A stretch of DNA of 64,000 nucleotides from Mesorhizobium sp. B2-1-1 (GTDB taxonomy: Bacteria > Pseudomonadota > Alphaproteobacteria > Rhizobiales > Rhizobiaceae): positions 4,161,501 to 4,225,500 of the forward strand of contig NZ_CP083954.1 of assembly GCF_006442975.2 (NCBI RefSeq), read 5' to 3'. The position numbers were made by a program, and so were the translations under genes. The first letter of the stretch is position 1. Each line of letters opens with the position of its first letter. The notes beneath the pieces are model-generated. The model was not told the DNA's origin. It made no database searches and was given only the letters and a program-made list of their open reading frames with translations. Positions 45,290 through 53,904 of this stretch are shown here, piece by piece.

Positions 45290-46237
45290 TTAAAACGCTT
45301 CCGGATGCATCGCCCTGGCAATCTTGCCGATCGCGTCGATATTGGCCGGCCCGGGTGTCAGTTCGGCATAGCGAAGCGCCACGAAGCGTTCGTTCCTGAC
45401 CGCGTCCGTCTCCTTCATTGCCGGATGCGCTTTCAGGAAATCGAGCAGCTTCCGGTAGCCGCCGCCATCCTGATAGTCGAGCAGGATGAGGAATTGCGGA
45501 TTGCGCGAGGCCACCGTCTCCCAATCCGTGTTGCCCCAGCTGGTGTCCATGTCGGCCATGATGTTGTCGCCGCCGGCCGCGGAAATCATGGCGTTGGGAA
45601 TGGCGAACTTGCCTGATGTGAACGGCTTGTCCTCGCCGGAATCATAGAGGAACACGCGCGTTCCCCTGCGGGCGCCGACCTTGGCCGTGATTTCGGCGAG
45701 CTGCGCCTTCCAGCCGGAGACGAGCTTATCCGCTTCGGCCTCCTTGCCGAAGATCTTGCCCAGCTTCTCGACATCGCCATAGAGCAGGTCCATCGAAGCG
45801 GCGGGGCGGTTCTTGTCGAGATGGACGCAGCTTTCCGTCAGCACCAGGGTCTTGATGCCGTGTTGCGCCAGCGTATCGGGCGTCACCTCGCCGCCCGGCT
45901 TCATGCCGTAGTACCAACCGGCGAAGAAGAAGTCGGGCTCGACAGCGACCAGGTTTTCCAGCGTCGGATATTTGGGCGCCAGTTCCGGGATCGAGCCTTG
46001 CTCGGCCTTAAATTCGGGGCCGACCTTGTACCATCCGGTGATGCCGGTCAGGCCGACGATCGACGGCTGCAGCTTCAGGGCGAAGGCCATCTCGGCCATG
46101 TTGAGATCGTGAATGACAGCGCGCTTTGGAGGCGCGTCGAAGGTCAGCGACTTGCCGCAGCTGTCGACCGTCACCGGAAAGGCGAAGGCCGTAGAGGCCA
46201 GCAGGGAGAAGGCAAGAGATACGGCAAGGCGTTTCAC
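45290..46237 (-). CDS. Corrinoid-type ABC transporter substrate-binding protein (BtuF-like)
   Basis: A 315-residue periplasmic receptor with a signal peptide (MKRLAVSLAFSLLASTAFAF). It has the two-lobed helical-backbone fold of the TroA/BtuF group: VDSCGKSLTFDAPPKRAVIHDLNMAEMAFALKL, then GITGWYKVGPEF, LENLVAVEPDFFFAGWYYGM, and WETVASRNPQFLILLDYQDG. Two conserved acidic positions that dock with permease Arg pockets are plausible but not assigned. It lies between the ATPase and permease genes, consistent with importer order ATPase, receptor, permease. Confidence 0.88.
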   Translation of the reverse strand: MKRLAVSLAFSLLASTAFAFPVTVDSCGKSLTFDAPPKRAVIHDLNMAEMAFALKLQPSIVGLTGITGWYKVGPEFKAEQGSIPELAPKYPTLENLVAVEPDFFFAGWYYGMKPGGEVTPDTLAQHGIKTLVLTESCVHLDKNRPAASMDLLYGDVEKLGKIFGKEAEADKLVSGWKAQLAEITAKVGARRGTRVFLYDSGEDKPFTSGKFAIPNAMISAAGGDNIMADMDTSWGNTDWETVASRNPQFLILLDYQDGGGYRKLLDFLKAHPAMKETDAVRNERFVALRYAELTPGPANIDAIGKIARAMHPEAF

Positions 46238-46276
46238 GGATGTTGCTCCTTCGTTGCACGGGAATTGGATCTGCGC

Positions 46277-47065
46277 TCACGAAGATGGCGCGGCACGGTT
46301 CGGAACCTCGAACACCATCAGCTCGCGGTCCTCCGTCGGGTGGCGCAACCTAAAGACGTCGACACCGAAGATCTCGCGGATCAGCTGCTGAGTGAGTGCT
46401 TCGCGTGGCGGCGCCAGCACATGCAACCGGCCATGGCTCATCACCGCGACCCTGGTGGCGAAAGGCGTCACCAGCGCCAGATCGTGCAGCACCGCGATCA
46501 CGGTCATGCCGAGGCCTGCAACCAGTTCGAGCAACTCGCTGCGCGCCCGCGGGTCGAGATGGTTGGTCGGCTCGTCGAGGAACAGGATCTTCGGCTCCTG
46601 TGCGATGGCGCGGGCAAGCTGGGCGCGCTGGCGCTCGCCGCCCGACAGCGAGCCGATGGTGCGGCCAAGCAGCGGCAACAGCCCGGTCCGGCGCAGCGCC
46701 TCGACGACAATGTCGCGTTCCTCGCTCCTGTGCCTGCGGCCGGTATGCGGAACCCGGCCGAGCTCGACATAATCGATCACCGCCAGCCGTGGATCCGGTT
46801 GATCGGTCTGGCCGACGACGGCGATGTGCAGCGCCCGCTCGGCGGTCGAAATCCTGTCCAGCAGGCGCCCGGTGAGCTTCACTTCGCCCGAACTCGGCCG
46901 CAGCATGCCCGACAGCATGCGCAGCAATGTCGTCTTGCCGGCGCCGTTGGGACCGATGATGGCGAGACGGTCGCCCGCCGCCACCGAAAGGCTGACCGGA
47001 TGCACCAGATGCAGGCCATCCGCCGCCGCGGCCAGGTCGCGGGCCTCGAGAAGCGGCGCGGTCAT
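46277..47065 (-). CDS. Corrinoid-type ABC transporter ATP-binding protein (BtuD-like)
   Basis: A 262-residue ABC ATPase. Walker A GPNGAGKTTL at about residues 38-47, signature SLSGGERQRAQLARAIAQ, Walker B ILFLDEPTNHLD and the switch His in VLHDLAL are all present, matching the BtuD/FecE type. A start at 47065 (MTAPLLEARDL) is chosen since codons further upstream are non-coding in character. It is the first gene after the cobalamin riboswitch, with about 270 bp between riboswitch end and start codon that contains no other gene. Confidence 0.92.
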   Translation of the reverse strand: MTAPLLEARDLAAAADGLHLVHPVSLSVAAGDRLAIIGPNGAGKTTLLRMLSGMLRPSSGEVKLTGRLLDRISTAERALHIAVVGQTDQPDPRLAVIDYVELGRVPHTGRRHRSEERDIVVEALRRTGLLPLLGRTIGSLSGGERQRAQLARAIAQEPKILFLDEPTNHLDPRARSELLELVAGLGMTVIAVLHDLALVTPFATRVAVMSHGRLHVLAPPREALTQQLIREIFGVDVFRLRHPTEDRELMVFEVPNRAAPSS

Positions 47066-47332
47066 GGGCAATTCCTTGCAGGGCCTGCCGGAATACGGGC
47101 CAGCGTCTTGCTTGCCAATCCTGCCGGACGCTGGCCTGAATTCACCTCGGTGGCGATATCGCGGCAAAGCGTGCACACGATGATGCGATGCATGGGAATG
47201 CAGTGAATGCGATCGATGGAGCCGTCCAACTTCCGTCACTTTCAAAAATGGCGACGGAAGGAAGCTGGCTTGAACCGGTCGACAAGACCGAACCCCGCGT
47301 CTCCTCCCGGCACACCCCGTCCGGTCAACCCA

Positions 47333-47530
47333 TGCAGATGGCAGGTCTCCTGGCTCGCGGGTCGTTGCGCCATCCTGCCTTCCCAGCCTTGCCGGCCAGT
47401 GGCTTCTCGGATTTTGCTAGCCGCTTACAGTTGCGGGGGCAGCCATGGCTTCGACCCGAAAATCGGGCCTCACCATGTTCCCTTTTCACCCCTCGCCTTG
47501 CGGCGCGGGGACCATCACGAGTCGCAGCCT
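47333..47530 (-). ncRNA. Cobalamin riboswitch
   Basis: The minus strand shows all main conserved blocks of the cobalamin riboswitch in order: GAAAAGGGAA (complement of about 47478-47487), the core GCCCCCGCAACTGTAAGCGG (complement of 47421-47440), GCCACTGG, GGGAAGGC, and the B12 box CGAGCCAGGAGACCTGC (complement of 47341-47357). It lies in the 5' leader of the ABC importer operon, which it should switch off when adenosylcobalamin is plentiful. Boundaries are approximate. Confidence 0.95.
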
Positions 47531-47570
47531 AGGATGCAGGCAGCGTCGAGGCAAGGTCGATGCATGTTCT

Positions 47571-47597
47571 GTTATAACGATACAAACGTGTGGTCAA
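47571..47597 (-). promoter_or_regulatory. Candidate promoter of the riboswitch transcript
   Basis: On the minus strand TTGACC (complement of 47592-47597) and TATAAC (complement of 47571-47576) are 15 bp apart, about 40 bases before the first riboswitch elements. The spacer is short, and the -35 overlaps the lacI-type stop codon, so this is a suggestion only. Confidence 0.35.
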
Positions 47598-48619
47598 TCA
47601 CTATCGCGCGCCACCAGTTCCAGCGGCCAGACCTCGCGAATGATCTCTGGCCCTTTCGCGCCGGCGAAAGCCGGGAGCGAGGCGAGCAGGATTTCGCCGA
47701 GCCGCCGCCCCATCGGGTCAAGGCTCGGACGAAAGCCGGTCAGCGCCGGCGAGAAATAACGGCAGAGCGGCGTGTCGACGATGACGATCACCGCGACATC
47801 CTGCCCGGGCTTGATCCCCATTTCGGCGAGCGCTTTGCAGCCGCCGAGCGCCATCGAGTCGTTGTTGAAGATAATCGCGGTCGGCGGATCCTTCGACCGC
47901 ATGACTTGCGGTGTCACCGCGTAGCCACCGGCTTCGTTGATAAAACCGTCCACAATCAGGCCGGGATCGACTTCGATGCCGTGCCGCCGCAGCGCCTTGC
48001 AATAACCCTCCAGAAACAGATAACCGAAATTCAGGTCAAGCGACGGCCGGATGGCGGCGATGCGGCGGTGGCCACGCGCAACCAGCCGGTCGACCGCATC
48101 GGCGCCCGCCTTCTCGAAATCCAGATCCAGAGAGGGATAGCTGTCGTCGCCGGACCGGCTTCGGCCGAGCGTCGCGAAGGGAAAGCCGGCCTTGCTCAGA
48201 TAGTCGATGCGATCGTCCTCGCGCCGCGTCCAGGCCAGTACGACGGCATCGGCACGACGCGTCTCGACGACGCGGCGCAGCCGCTCCTGTTGATAATCCG
48301 CCGGCGCGCCCATGACGATGATCAGGTCCAGCCCGCACTCGGCCAATGTCGCTTGCAGTCCGGTGAGGAACGGAATGAAGAACGGCTCGCCATACTGCTG
48401 GTCGCCCGGATGCGGCTGCAGCATGAAAGCCACGGCATGGGTGGTGCCGCGGCGTAGGTTCCTGCCCGAGTGGTTCGGTGAATAATTGAGCTTCCGGGCC
48501 GCCTCGAGCACGCGCTGGCGTGTCTCGGCGTTCACGTCGGCGCGCCCGTTAAGCGCGCGCGAGACTGTACCGATCGAAATGTTCAGGTGCCGCGCAAGAT
48601 CGTGAATGCTGGACGCCAA
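47594..48619 (-). CDS. LacI/GalR-family transcriptional regulator
   Basis: A 341-residue LacI regulator. The N-terminal helix-turn-helix and hinge helix are SIHDLARHLNISIGTVSRAL, then NGRADVNAETRQRVLEAARKLNYSPNHSGR. The periplasmic-binding-protein-like core shows the usual NNDSMALGGCKALAEMGIKPGQDVAVI. A TTG start at 48619 is proposed because AGGAGG lies eight bases upstream and the domain starts there; an ATG at 48667 would add 16 unlikely residues. It is divergent from the oxidoreductase-isomerase-ABC importer operon, with a perfect operator in between, so it almost certainly controls that operon. Confidence 0.92.
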   Translation of the reverse strand: MASSIHDLARHLNISIGTVSRALNGRADVNAETRQRVLEAARKLNYSPNHSGRNLRRGTTHAVAFMLQPHPGDQQYGEPFFIPFLTGLQATLAECGLDLIIVMGAPADYQQERLRRVVETRRADAVVLAWTRREDDRIDYLSKAGFPFATLGRSRSGDDSYPSLDLDFEKAGADAVDRLVARGHRRIAAIRPSLDLNFGYLFLEGYCKALRRHGIEVDPGLIVDGFINEAGGYAVTPQVMRSKDPPTAIIFNNDSMALGGCKALAEMGIKPGQDVAVIVIVDTPLCRYFSPALTGFRPSLDPMGRRLGEILLASLPAFAGAKGPEIIREVWPLELVARDSD

Positions 48620-48697
48620 GACCTCCCCCTCCTGCTTCTGGCTAGCACCAGCCGGTCGTGCGGCCAAGGCGTTTCAGAGCCGACGGTACAAATCCGA

Positions 48698-48726
48698 TTG
48701 ACAATATATGCCATCGGGTGTGTCAT
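48698..48726 (+). promoter_or_regulatory. Promoter of the sugar/polyol operon
   Basis: TTGACA at 48698-48703, a 17-bp spacer, then TGTCAT at 48721-48726 (four of six -10 positions). The operator begins at the very next base, so bound LacI-type protein would sit on the start point. Confidence 0.6.
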
Positions 48727-48740
48727 CGTAAACGTTTACG
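48727..48740. promoter_or_regulatory. LacI-type operator, perfect 14-bp palindrome
   Basis: CGTAAACGTTTACG is a perfect palindrome with the central CG pair characteristic of LacI/GalR-family operators. It lies directly after the -10 box of the operon at 48801 and about 110 bp from the lacI-type start, so it can repress both the operon and perhaps the regulator. Confidence 0.85.
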
Positions 48741-48800
48741 GAAGTCATTTACGGACTGCCGTGGGTGCCAGCCAGGAGGGGTTGGCCGGAGGAGCGCTGG

Positions 48801-49832
48801 ATGATGCACGTCGTCCTGGTCGGGTGCGGAGCCATGAGCAAAACCTGGCTCGAGGCCATCAGCCAATCCCCTGCCGTCAAGATCGTCGGTCTCGTCGACC
48901 TCGACGCCGACAGGGCGCGCCAGCGGGCACGCGAATACGACCTCGCTGGGGTCGCGATCGGGACCGATCTCGACGTCGTTCTCTCCCAGACCAGACCCGA
49001 TGCGGTGTTCGACGTGGTCGTGCCTGCCGCCCGTCGCGCCGTGGCGAATTCGGCCTTTGCCCATGGCTGTCATCTGTTGACGGAAAAGCCGCTGGCCGAC
49101 AGCCCGGACAATGCGCGCGCCATCATCGACGATGCGCGGCGCGCGCGACGCGTCCATGCCGTGGTGCAGAACCGCCGCTACGTCGCCAACGTCCGGCGCA
49201 TCCGGCGCTTCCTCGGCTCCGGCGCCATCGGCGCTGCGACCAGCATCCATGCCGATTTTTTCATTGCGCCGCATTTCGGCGGTTTCCGCGAAGGCATGCG
49301 CCATGTGCTGCTGCTCGACATGGCGATCCATACATTCGACGCCGCCCGCTACATGGTCGATGGCGAGCCGACCGAAGTGTATTGCCGGGAATGGGAGCCG
49401 TCCAATTCCTGGTACCGGCAGGGATCGTCGGCAAGCGCCACCTTCGAGCTCGGCCAGGGCAAGATGTTCACTTACCGCGGCAGCTGGTGCGCCGACGGTT
49501 TTCGCACCAGTTGGGAAGGCAGCTGGCGCATCGTCGGCGAACGCGGCAGCCTGACCTGGGATGGGCATGACGAGTTGAAGGCCGAAGCCGTGCTGCCGGA
49601 ACGCGAAGGCCTGCTCGACAAGGTCGTGCCGGTAGCGGTGCCGCCGCTCGACCCTGCCGACCGCATCGGCGGGCATCTCGGCGTCATGGAAGATTTCGTC
49701 CGCGCCGTGGAAACCGGCACCGAGCCGGAGACGCGCGGCGCCGACAATATCAAGAGCCTGGCCATGGTTTTCGCGGCCATCGAAAGCGCCGAGACCGGGC
49801 GCCGGATCGAAATCCCCAGGCAGGAAGGATGA
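48801..49832 (+). CDS. Gfo/Idh/MocA-family oxidoreductase
   Basis: A 343-residue NAD(P)-dependent dehydrogenase. The Rossmann signature VLVGCGAMSKTWLEA is at the N-terminus and the EKPLADS motif carries the conserved Lys of the family; a C-terminal beta-sheet domain with HADFFIAPHFGGFREGMRHVLLLDMAIHTFDAARYM follows. It oxidises a sugar, inositol-like polyol or a derivative; the substrate is unknown. GGAGG 13-9 bases upstream supports 48801 as start (48804 is a neighbouring ATG). First gene of the LacI-controlled operon; its stop overlaps the next start. Confidence 0.92.
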   Translation: MMHVVLVGCGAMSKTWLEAISQSPAVKIVGLVDLDADRARQRAREYDLAGVAIGTDLDVVLSQTRPDAVFDVVVPAARRAVANSAFAHGCHLLTEKPLADSPDNARAIIDDARRARRVHAVVQNRRYVANVRRIRRFLGSGAIGAATSIHADFFIAPHFGGFREGMRHVLLLDMAIHTFDAARYMVDGEPTEVYCREWEPSNSWYRQGSSASATFELGQGKMFTYRGSWCADGFRTSWEGSWRIVGERGSLTWDGHDELKAEAVLPEREGLLDKVVPVAVPPLDPADRIGGHLGVMEDFVRAVETGTEPETRGADNIKSLAMVFAAIESAETGRRIEIPRQEG

Positions 49833-50740
49833 CCATGGCGGACCCGCTTCTCGACATCAGGATCGGCACCATGGTGCGGGCCAATCTCGAAGATCCGGCC
49901 GCCTATATCAGGCAGATCCTGCCGCTCGGTTTCGAGAGCGTCCAGCCCTTCTTCTGGCAGACGCTGGGCGGCAAGGACCTAGGGCGGCTCGCAGGCGAGA
50001 TCCGCGACGCCATCGGCGATGCCGATGTCAGCGTCAGCTCGATCGGCGTGTTCGGCAATCCACTCGAGAGCGGCGACACCGACCGCGGCGTGCTCAAGGC
50101 CTGGGAAACGGTGATCGACAGCGCGCATCTGTTCGGCACCAATCTGGTCAGCGGTTTTACCGGCCGCATCCGCGGCAAGCCGCTGACCAACAGCCTGCCG
50201 CGCTACCGCGAAGTCTGGGGCGAATTGGCCAAACGCGCGGCCGACAAGGGCGTGCGCATCGCCTTCGAGAATTGCGCCATGGATGGCAACTGGGCCGCCG
50301 GCGACTGGAACATCGCCCATAATCCGGACGCCTGGGAACTGATGTTCAACGAATTGCCGGATGAGAATCTGGGTCTGGAATGGGAGCCCTGCCATCAGTT
50401 GGTCTATCTGATCGACCCGATCCCGCAGATCCGCAAATGGGCGCCGCGCATCTTCCATGTCCACGGCAAAGACGCGACGGTGCGCTGGGATGTCATCCGC
50501 GAGCACGGCGTCTTCGGCCGCCTGCCCTTCGTGCAGATGCGCACGCCCGGCTTCGGCGACAGCGACTGGACGCGGGTGATCAGCGAATTGCGGCTGGCCG
50601 GATACAAGGGCGCCATCGACATCGAAGGTTGGCACGACCCGGTCTATCGCGACGATCTTGAAATGACAGGCCAGGTCCGCGCGCTGGAATACCTCCAGCA
50701 ATGCAGGGGAGGCCCGAGCTACCTGCCGAACCCGACGTGA
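49829..50740 (+). CDS. Sugar phosphate isomerase/epimerase (TIM-barrel AP endonuclease-2-like)
   Basis: A 303-residue TIM-barrel protein of the sugar isomerase/epimerase family. Metal-ligand-like acidic and His residues are seen in IAFENCAMDGNW, LEWEPCHQL, FHVHGKDA and IDIEGWHDP. These positions fit the Glu-Asp/His-His-Glu ligands of the xylose-isomerase-like barrel. It should act on the product of the dehydrogenase encoded just before, with which it overlaps by four bases. Its exact isomerisation or dehydration reaction is unknown. Confidence 0.9.
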   Translation: MTMADPLLDIRIGTMVRANLEDPAAYIRQILPLGFESVQPFFWQTLGGKDLGRLAGEIRDAIGDADVSVSSIGVFGNPLESGDTDRGVLKAWETVIDSAHLFGTNLVSGFTGRIRGKPLTNSLPRYREVWGELAKRAADKGVRIAFENCAMDGNWAAGDWNIAHNPDAWELMFNELPDENLGLEWEPCHQLVYLIDPIPQIRKWAPRIFHVHGKDATVRWDVIREHGVFGRLPFVQMRTPGFGDSDWTRVISELRLAGYKGAIDIEGWHDPVYRDDLEMTGQVRALEYLQQCRGGPSYLPNPT

Positions 50741-50825
50741 GGATTGGCCGGCGGGAGGAGCCGGACGGGATTGCCGAAGCAGATGTCGAAACCCTCGCTC
50801 GCGAGGACAAAAGGGAGGAACGTGC

Positions 50826-51833
50826 ATGAGCATCGCCAAGAGAACGACACTTCTGCGCACGACCGTGGTGGCGACCGCCACGGCGCTCGCCGCCGCCATC
50901 TCCATCTTGCCGGCACAGGCGCTCGACGCGCAATGGTGCAAGGACGTCCACATCCGTTTCTTCGTCGGCGGCGCCGAGGGCGACGCTTTCGGCACCATTG
51001 TCTACAATGGCGCCAAGCAGGCTGCGGCCGATCTCGGACCGAAAGTGGATTACATCTTCTCAGGCTGGGACATCGAAAAAATGGTCCAGCAGCTGCGCGA
51101 GGCGGTCGCCGTCAAGCCCAACGGTATTGCCATGATGGGCCACCCCGGCGACGCCGCCATCATGCCGCTGGCCGAACAGGCGCATAAGGACGGCATCAAG
51201 ATGATGTACCAGAACGTGCCGGTGCCGACGGTGGTGACGGCCTTCGGTGGCGGCTATGTCGGCGCGCAGCAGGAACAGCAGGGCCGCGCGCTCGGCGCGG
51301 AAGCCTTCAAGCTGGCCAAGCTCAAGGCCGGTGACAAGGCGATCATGATCGGCCCGTTCGAGAACGAGAGCCGCGGCGCCCGCGAGCGAGGAACCGTCTC
51401 CGCCTTGAAAGAGGCCGGCATCGATGTCGTTCAAATCAATTCCGCAACCGAATGGGCAGCCGATCCGAATCTGGCGATCCCGGTGATCACCGCCGCCTTG
51501 CTCAACAACCCCGGCGTAAAGGCCGTCGGCTACCCCGGCGGGCAGATGCTCGGCAACGTCCAGACCTATATGACGGCGGCGGGCCGGAAGCCGGGCGACA
51601 TCTTCAATTTCGGCTTCGACACCAGCCCGCAGATCGTGGAAGCCTTCAAGGGCGGCTGGGTGCAGCTGACCGCCGACCAGCAGCCGTTCATGCAGGGCTA
51701 TCTGCCGATCCTCAGCCTCTGCCAGCAAGTGGTGCTGGGGCTGGCACCGATGAATGTCGATACCGGCGCCGGCTTCGTCACGCCTGAGAATTACAAGATC
51801 GTCGCCGAACTGGCCAAGCAGGCACTGCGCTGA
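50826..51833 (+). CDS. Sugar ABC transporter substrate-binding protein (CUT2/RbsB family)
   Basis: A 335-residue periplasmic receptor with a signal peptide (about residues 8-32, ending PAQA-LDAQW). The type I binding-protein fold shows FFVGGAEGDAFGTIVYNGAKQAAADLG, then GIAMMGHPGDAAIMPLAEQA and TADQQPFMQGYLPILSL, the usual hinge region of the RbsB/FrcB group. The ligand is unknown: a monosaccharide or polyol. GGGAGGAAC precedes the start. A strong hairpin lies between this gene and the ATPase gene. Confidence 0.93.
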   Translation: MSIAKRTTLLRTTVVATATALAAAISILPAQALDAQWCKDVHIRFFVGGAEGDAFGTIVYNGAKQAAADLGPKVDYIFSGWDIEKMVQQLREAVAVKPNGIAMMGHPGDAAIMPLAEQAHKDGIKMMYQNVPVPTVVTAFGGGYVGAQQEQQGRALGAEAFKLAKLKAGDKAIMIGPFENESRGARERGTVSALKEAGIDVVQINSATEWAADPNLAIPVITAALLNNPGVKAVGYPGGQMLGNVQTYMTAAGRKPGDIFNFGFDTSPQIVEAFKGGWVQLTADQQPFMQGYLPILSLCQQVVLGLAPMNVDTGAGFVTPENYKIVAELAKQALR

Positions 51834-51842
51834 CCTCCCAAG

Positions 51843-51874
51843 CCGCCGGCCGGGGGCTCAGGCCCGGCCGGCGG
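51843..51874 (+). promoter_or_regulatory. Strong intergenic hairpin between receptor and ATPase genes
   Basis: CCGCCGGCCGGG (51843-51854) and CCCGGCCGGCGG (51863-51874) form a perfect 12-bp stem with an 8-nt loop. No T-run follows, so it is not a classical terminator. It lies 10 bp after the receptor stop and may protect or attenuate the transcript so that the receptor is made in excess over the ATPase and permease, a common layout in such operons. Confidence 0.65.
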
Positions 51875-51918
51875 GACCGCCGGCGAGGGCCGGTATGCGA
51901 CAAGCAAGCGAGGACCCG

Positions 51919-52716
51919 ATGGCCGAACGCATCATCGAACTGCGCGACATCACGAAATCCTACGGCCAGGTCTATGCGCTTGGCGGGGTCAATCTCAGCG
52001 TCGACCGCGGCGAGGTGGTCGGACTGATCGGCGACAATGGCGCCGGCAAGTCGACGCTGATCAAGATCCTCGCCGGCGCGGTCAAGCCGACCAGCGGCGA
52101 GATCCTCGTTCGCGGCAAGCCGGTCACCGGCTGGAACGCGGCGCGCTCGCGCGACGCCGGCATCGAGACCGTGTTCCAGGACCGGGCGCTGGCCGTGCAG
52201 CAGACCATCGTGCGCAATATCTTCATGGGACGCGAACTCACCGGCTTCCTCGGCTGGCTGAAAGTCGGCACCGAAATCAGGGAGGCGAGCCGGCTTATGC
52301 GCGAGATCGGCTTCACTTCGAAAGTGTTCACGCCGCAGTCCGTCGTCGGCCAGCTTTCCGGCGGCGAGCGCCAGGGCGTGGCGATCGCGCGCGCCATCTA
52401 CAAGCAGGCCGACCTGATCATCCTCGACGAGCCGACAACGGCTCTGTCGCTGACCGAAACCGCCAAGGTCTTCCACTTCGTGCGCCAGGTGCGGGCGAGC
52501 GGGCGCTCGATCCTGTTCATCGGCCACAACATCCACCATGTCTTCGACATCGCCGACCGTTTCGTCGTGCTCGATCGTGGCACTGTGGCGCTGCAGGCCG
52601 ACAAGCGCGACATCAAGTCGGCCGACACGCTCGTCAATTTCATGGAAGACCTCGCGCATCCCGGCGGACTGCCCGGCTTGGGCGAAGCCCAGCGCGCGGA
52701 GGACACAAGGCCATGA
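51919..52716 (+). CDS. Sugar ABC transporter ATP-binding protein, single-domain CUT2 type
   Basis: A 265-residue ATPase with Walker A GDNGAGKSTLIKIL, signature LSGGERQGVAIARAI, Walker B LIILDEPTTALS and the switch His in GHNIHHVFDIADR. The GHN(I/M)HHV sequence is typical of FrcA-like proteins. Most CUT2 importers use a fused tandem ATPase of about 500 residues; here only one domain is present, so two copies must dimerise. The start at 51919 follows the hairpin; 51895 is an alternative. Its stop overlaps the permease start by four bases. Confidence 0.93.
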   Translation: MAERIIELRDITKSYGQVYALGGVNLSVDRGEVVGLIGDNGAGKSTLIKILAGAVKPTSGEILVRGKPVTGWNAARSRDAGIETVFQDRALAVQQTIVRNIFMGRELTGFLGWLKVGTEIREASRLMREIGFTSKVFTPQSVVGQLSGGERQGVAIARAIYKQADLIILDEPTTALSLTETAKVFHFVRQVRASGRSILFIGHNIHHVFDIADRFVVLDRGTVALQADKRDIKSADTLVNFMEDLAHPGGLPGLGEAQRAEDTRP

Positions 52717-53756
52717 GCAACATCGCCGAGCCCAATCGCCAGGCTCCCTCGCCCCATACCGAAATGGGCGAAGCGGCGTGGAAGCACCCGTCGGATCATT
52801 TGCTGCGCGGCTTCGTTCTCGACAATCGCGCGGCGCTGGGCACGCTCGGCGTTTTCGTGGTGATGATGGTCTCCTTCACCATCGCCAATCCGACGGTGTT
52901 CACCACCTGGTTCCTCTACAGCTCGGTGCTGACCACGCTGCCGGTGGCGCTGTTCGTGGTCGTGCCGCTGGTCTTTGTCGTTACCGCCGGCGAAATCGAC
53001 CTGTCGTTTCCGGCGACGATGGGTTTTGCCTCCTGGGTTTTCGCGCTGGTCGTTCAGGCCGGCTACGATCCCTTCCTCGGCATCGTCGCAGCACTCGCCA
53101 CCGGCATGCTGCTCGGCTTCCTGGTCGGCGTGCTGGTCGTCTATGGCAGCCTGTCGTCGCTGATCGCCACGCTCGGCATGAACTTCCTGCTGCGCGGGCT
53201 GATCCAGATCATCAACGAAGGCAAGTCGACCGCGCTGCCGACGCTCGGGCAAAGCTGGACCTATACGATCTTCTCCAGCCAGGTTTACGGGATTCCGGTA
53301 CAGATCCTGTGGGCGCTCGCCTTCGTCGTGTTCGCCGCGCTGCTCTACAACCGCCACCGCTTCGGCGCGCAGGTGAAGGTGGTCGGCGACAATCCCGACA
53401 GCGCCCAGCAGATGGGCATCGACGTCAAGCGGGTGAAGGTCAAGGTGTTCGTCTTCGTCGGTATCGGGGCCGCGATCGGCGGCACCTTCTCGACGATGAT
53501 CAACTTCACCTGGTGGCCAACCGCCGGCGACGGCTATCTGTTGCCGGTGCTGGCTTCGGTGTTCGTCGGCGGCACGCCGACCTGGGGCGGCATCGGTACC
53601 GTGCTTGGCGGCGCCATCGGCGCGCTGACGGTGGCGTTCATCCAGACCGGCGTCGTCGCCGCCGGCCTCAGCGGCTTCTATGTGCAGTTCTTCAACGGGC
53701 TGATCATCATCCTGTCGCTGCTCGGCCACCGCTGGAACCAGGCGCGCTACCGCTGA
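52713..53756 (+). CDS. Sugar ABC transporter permease (CUT2/RbsC family)
   Basis: A 347-residue inner-membrane permease with about eight to ten hydrophobic helices. LVFVVTAGEIDLSFPATMGFASWVFAL is the typical VTAGEIDLS signature, and the coupling loop VVGDNPDSAQQMGIDVKRVKVKVFVFVGI is present. It completes the importer with the receptor and ATPase above. Last gene of the LacI-controlled operon; 220 bp of unassigned sequence follow. Confidence 0.93.
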   Translation: MSNIAEPNRQAPSPHTEMGEAAWKHPSDHLLRGFVLDNRAALGTLGVFVVMMVSFTIANPTVFTTWFLYSSVLTTLPVALFVVVPLVFVVTAGEIDLSFPATMGFASWVFALVVQAGYDPFLGIVAALATGMLLGFLVGVLVVYGSLSSLIATLGMNFLLRGLIQIINEGKSTALPTLGQSWTYTIFSSQVYGIPVQILWALAFVVFAALLYNRHRFGAQVKVVGDNPDSAQQMGIDVKRVKVKVFVFVGIGAAIGGTFSTMINFTWWPTAGDGYLLPVLASVFVGGTPTWGGIGTVLGGAIGALTVAFIQTGVVAAGLSGFYVQFFNGLIIILSLLGHRWNQARYR

Positions 53757-53904
53757 AACGCTGCCCAGGGCCGGCCGTTCGGCGCGACCGTCCGAGCTCA
53801 ATCCGGTAGCGACAACGGCGGCCCCGCGGACGAGAACGCAGGGCCGGGTCGCCGATTTGCGTCATGCGCAATATCGATCAAACTGGCATGAAATGCGACG
53901 CTTT

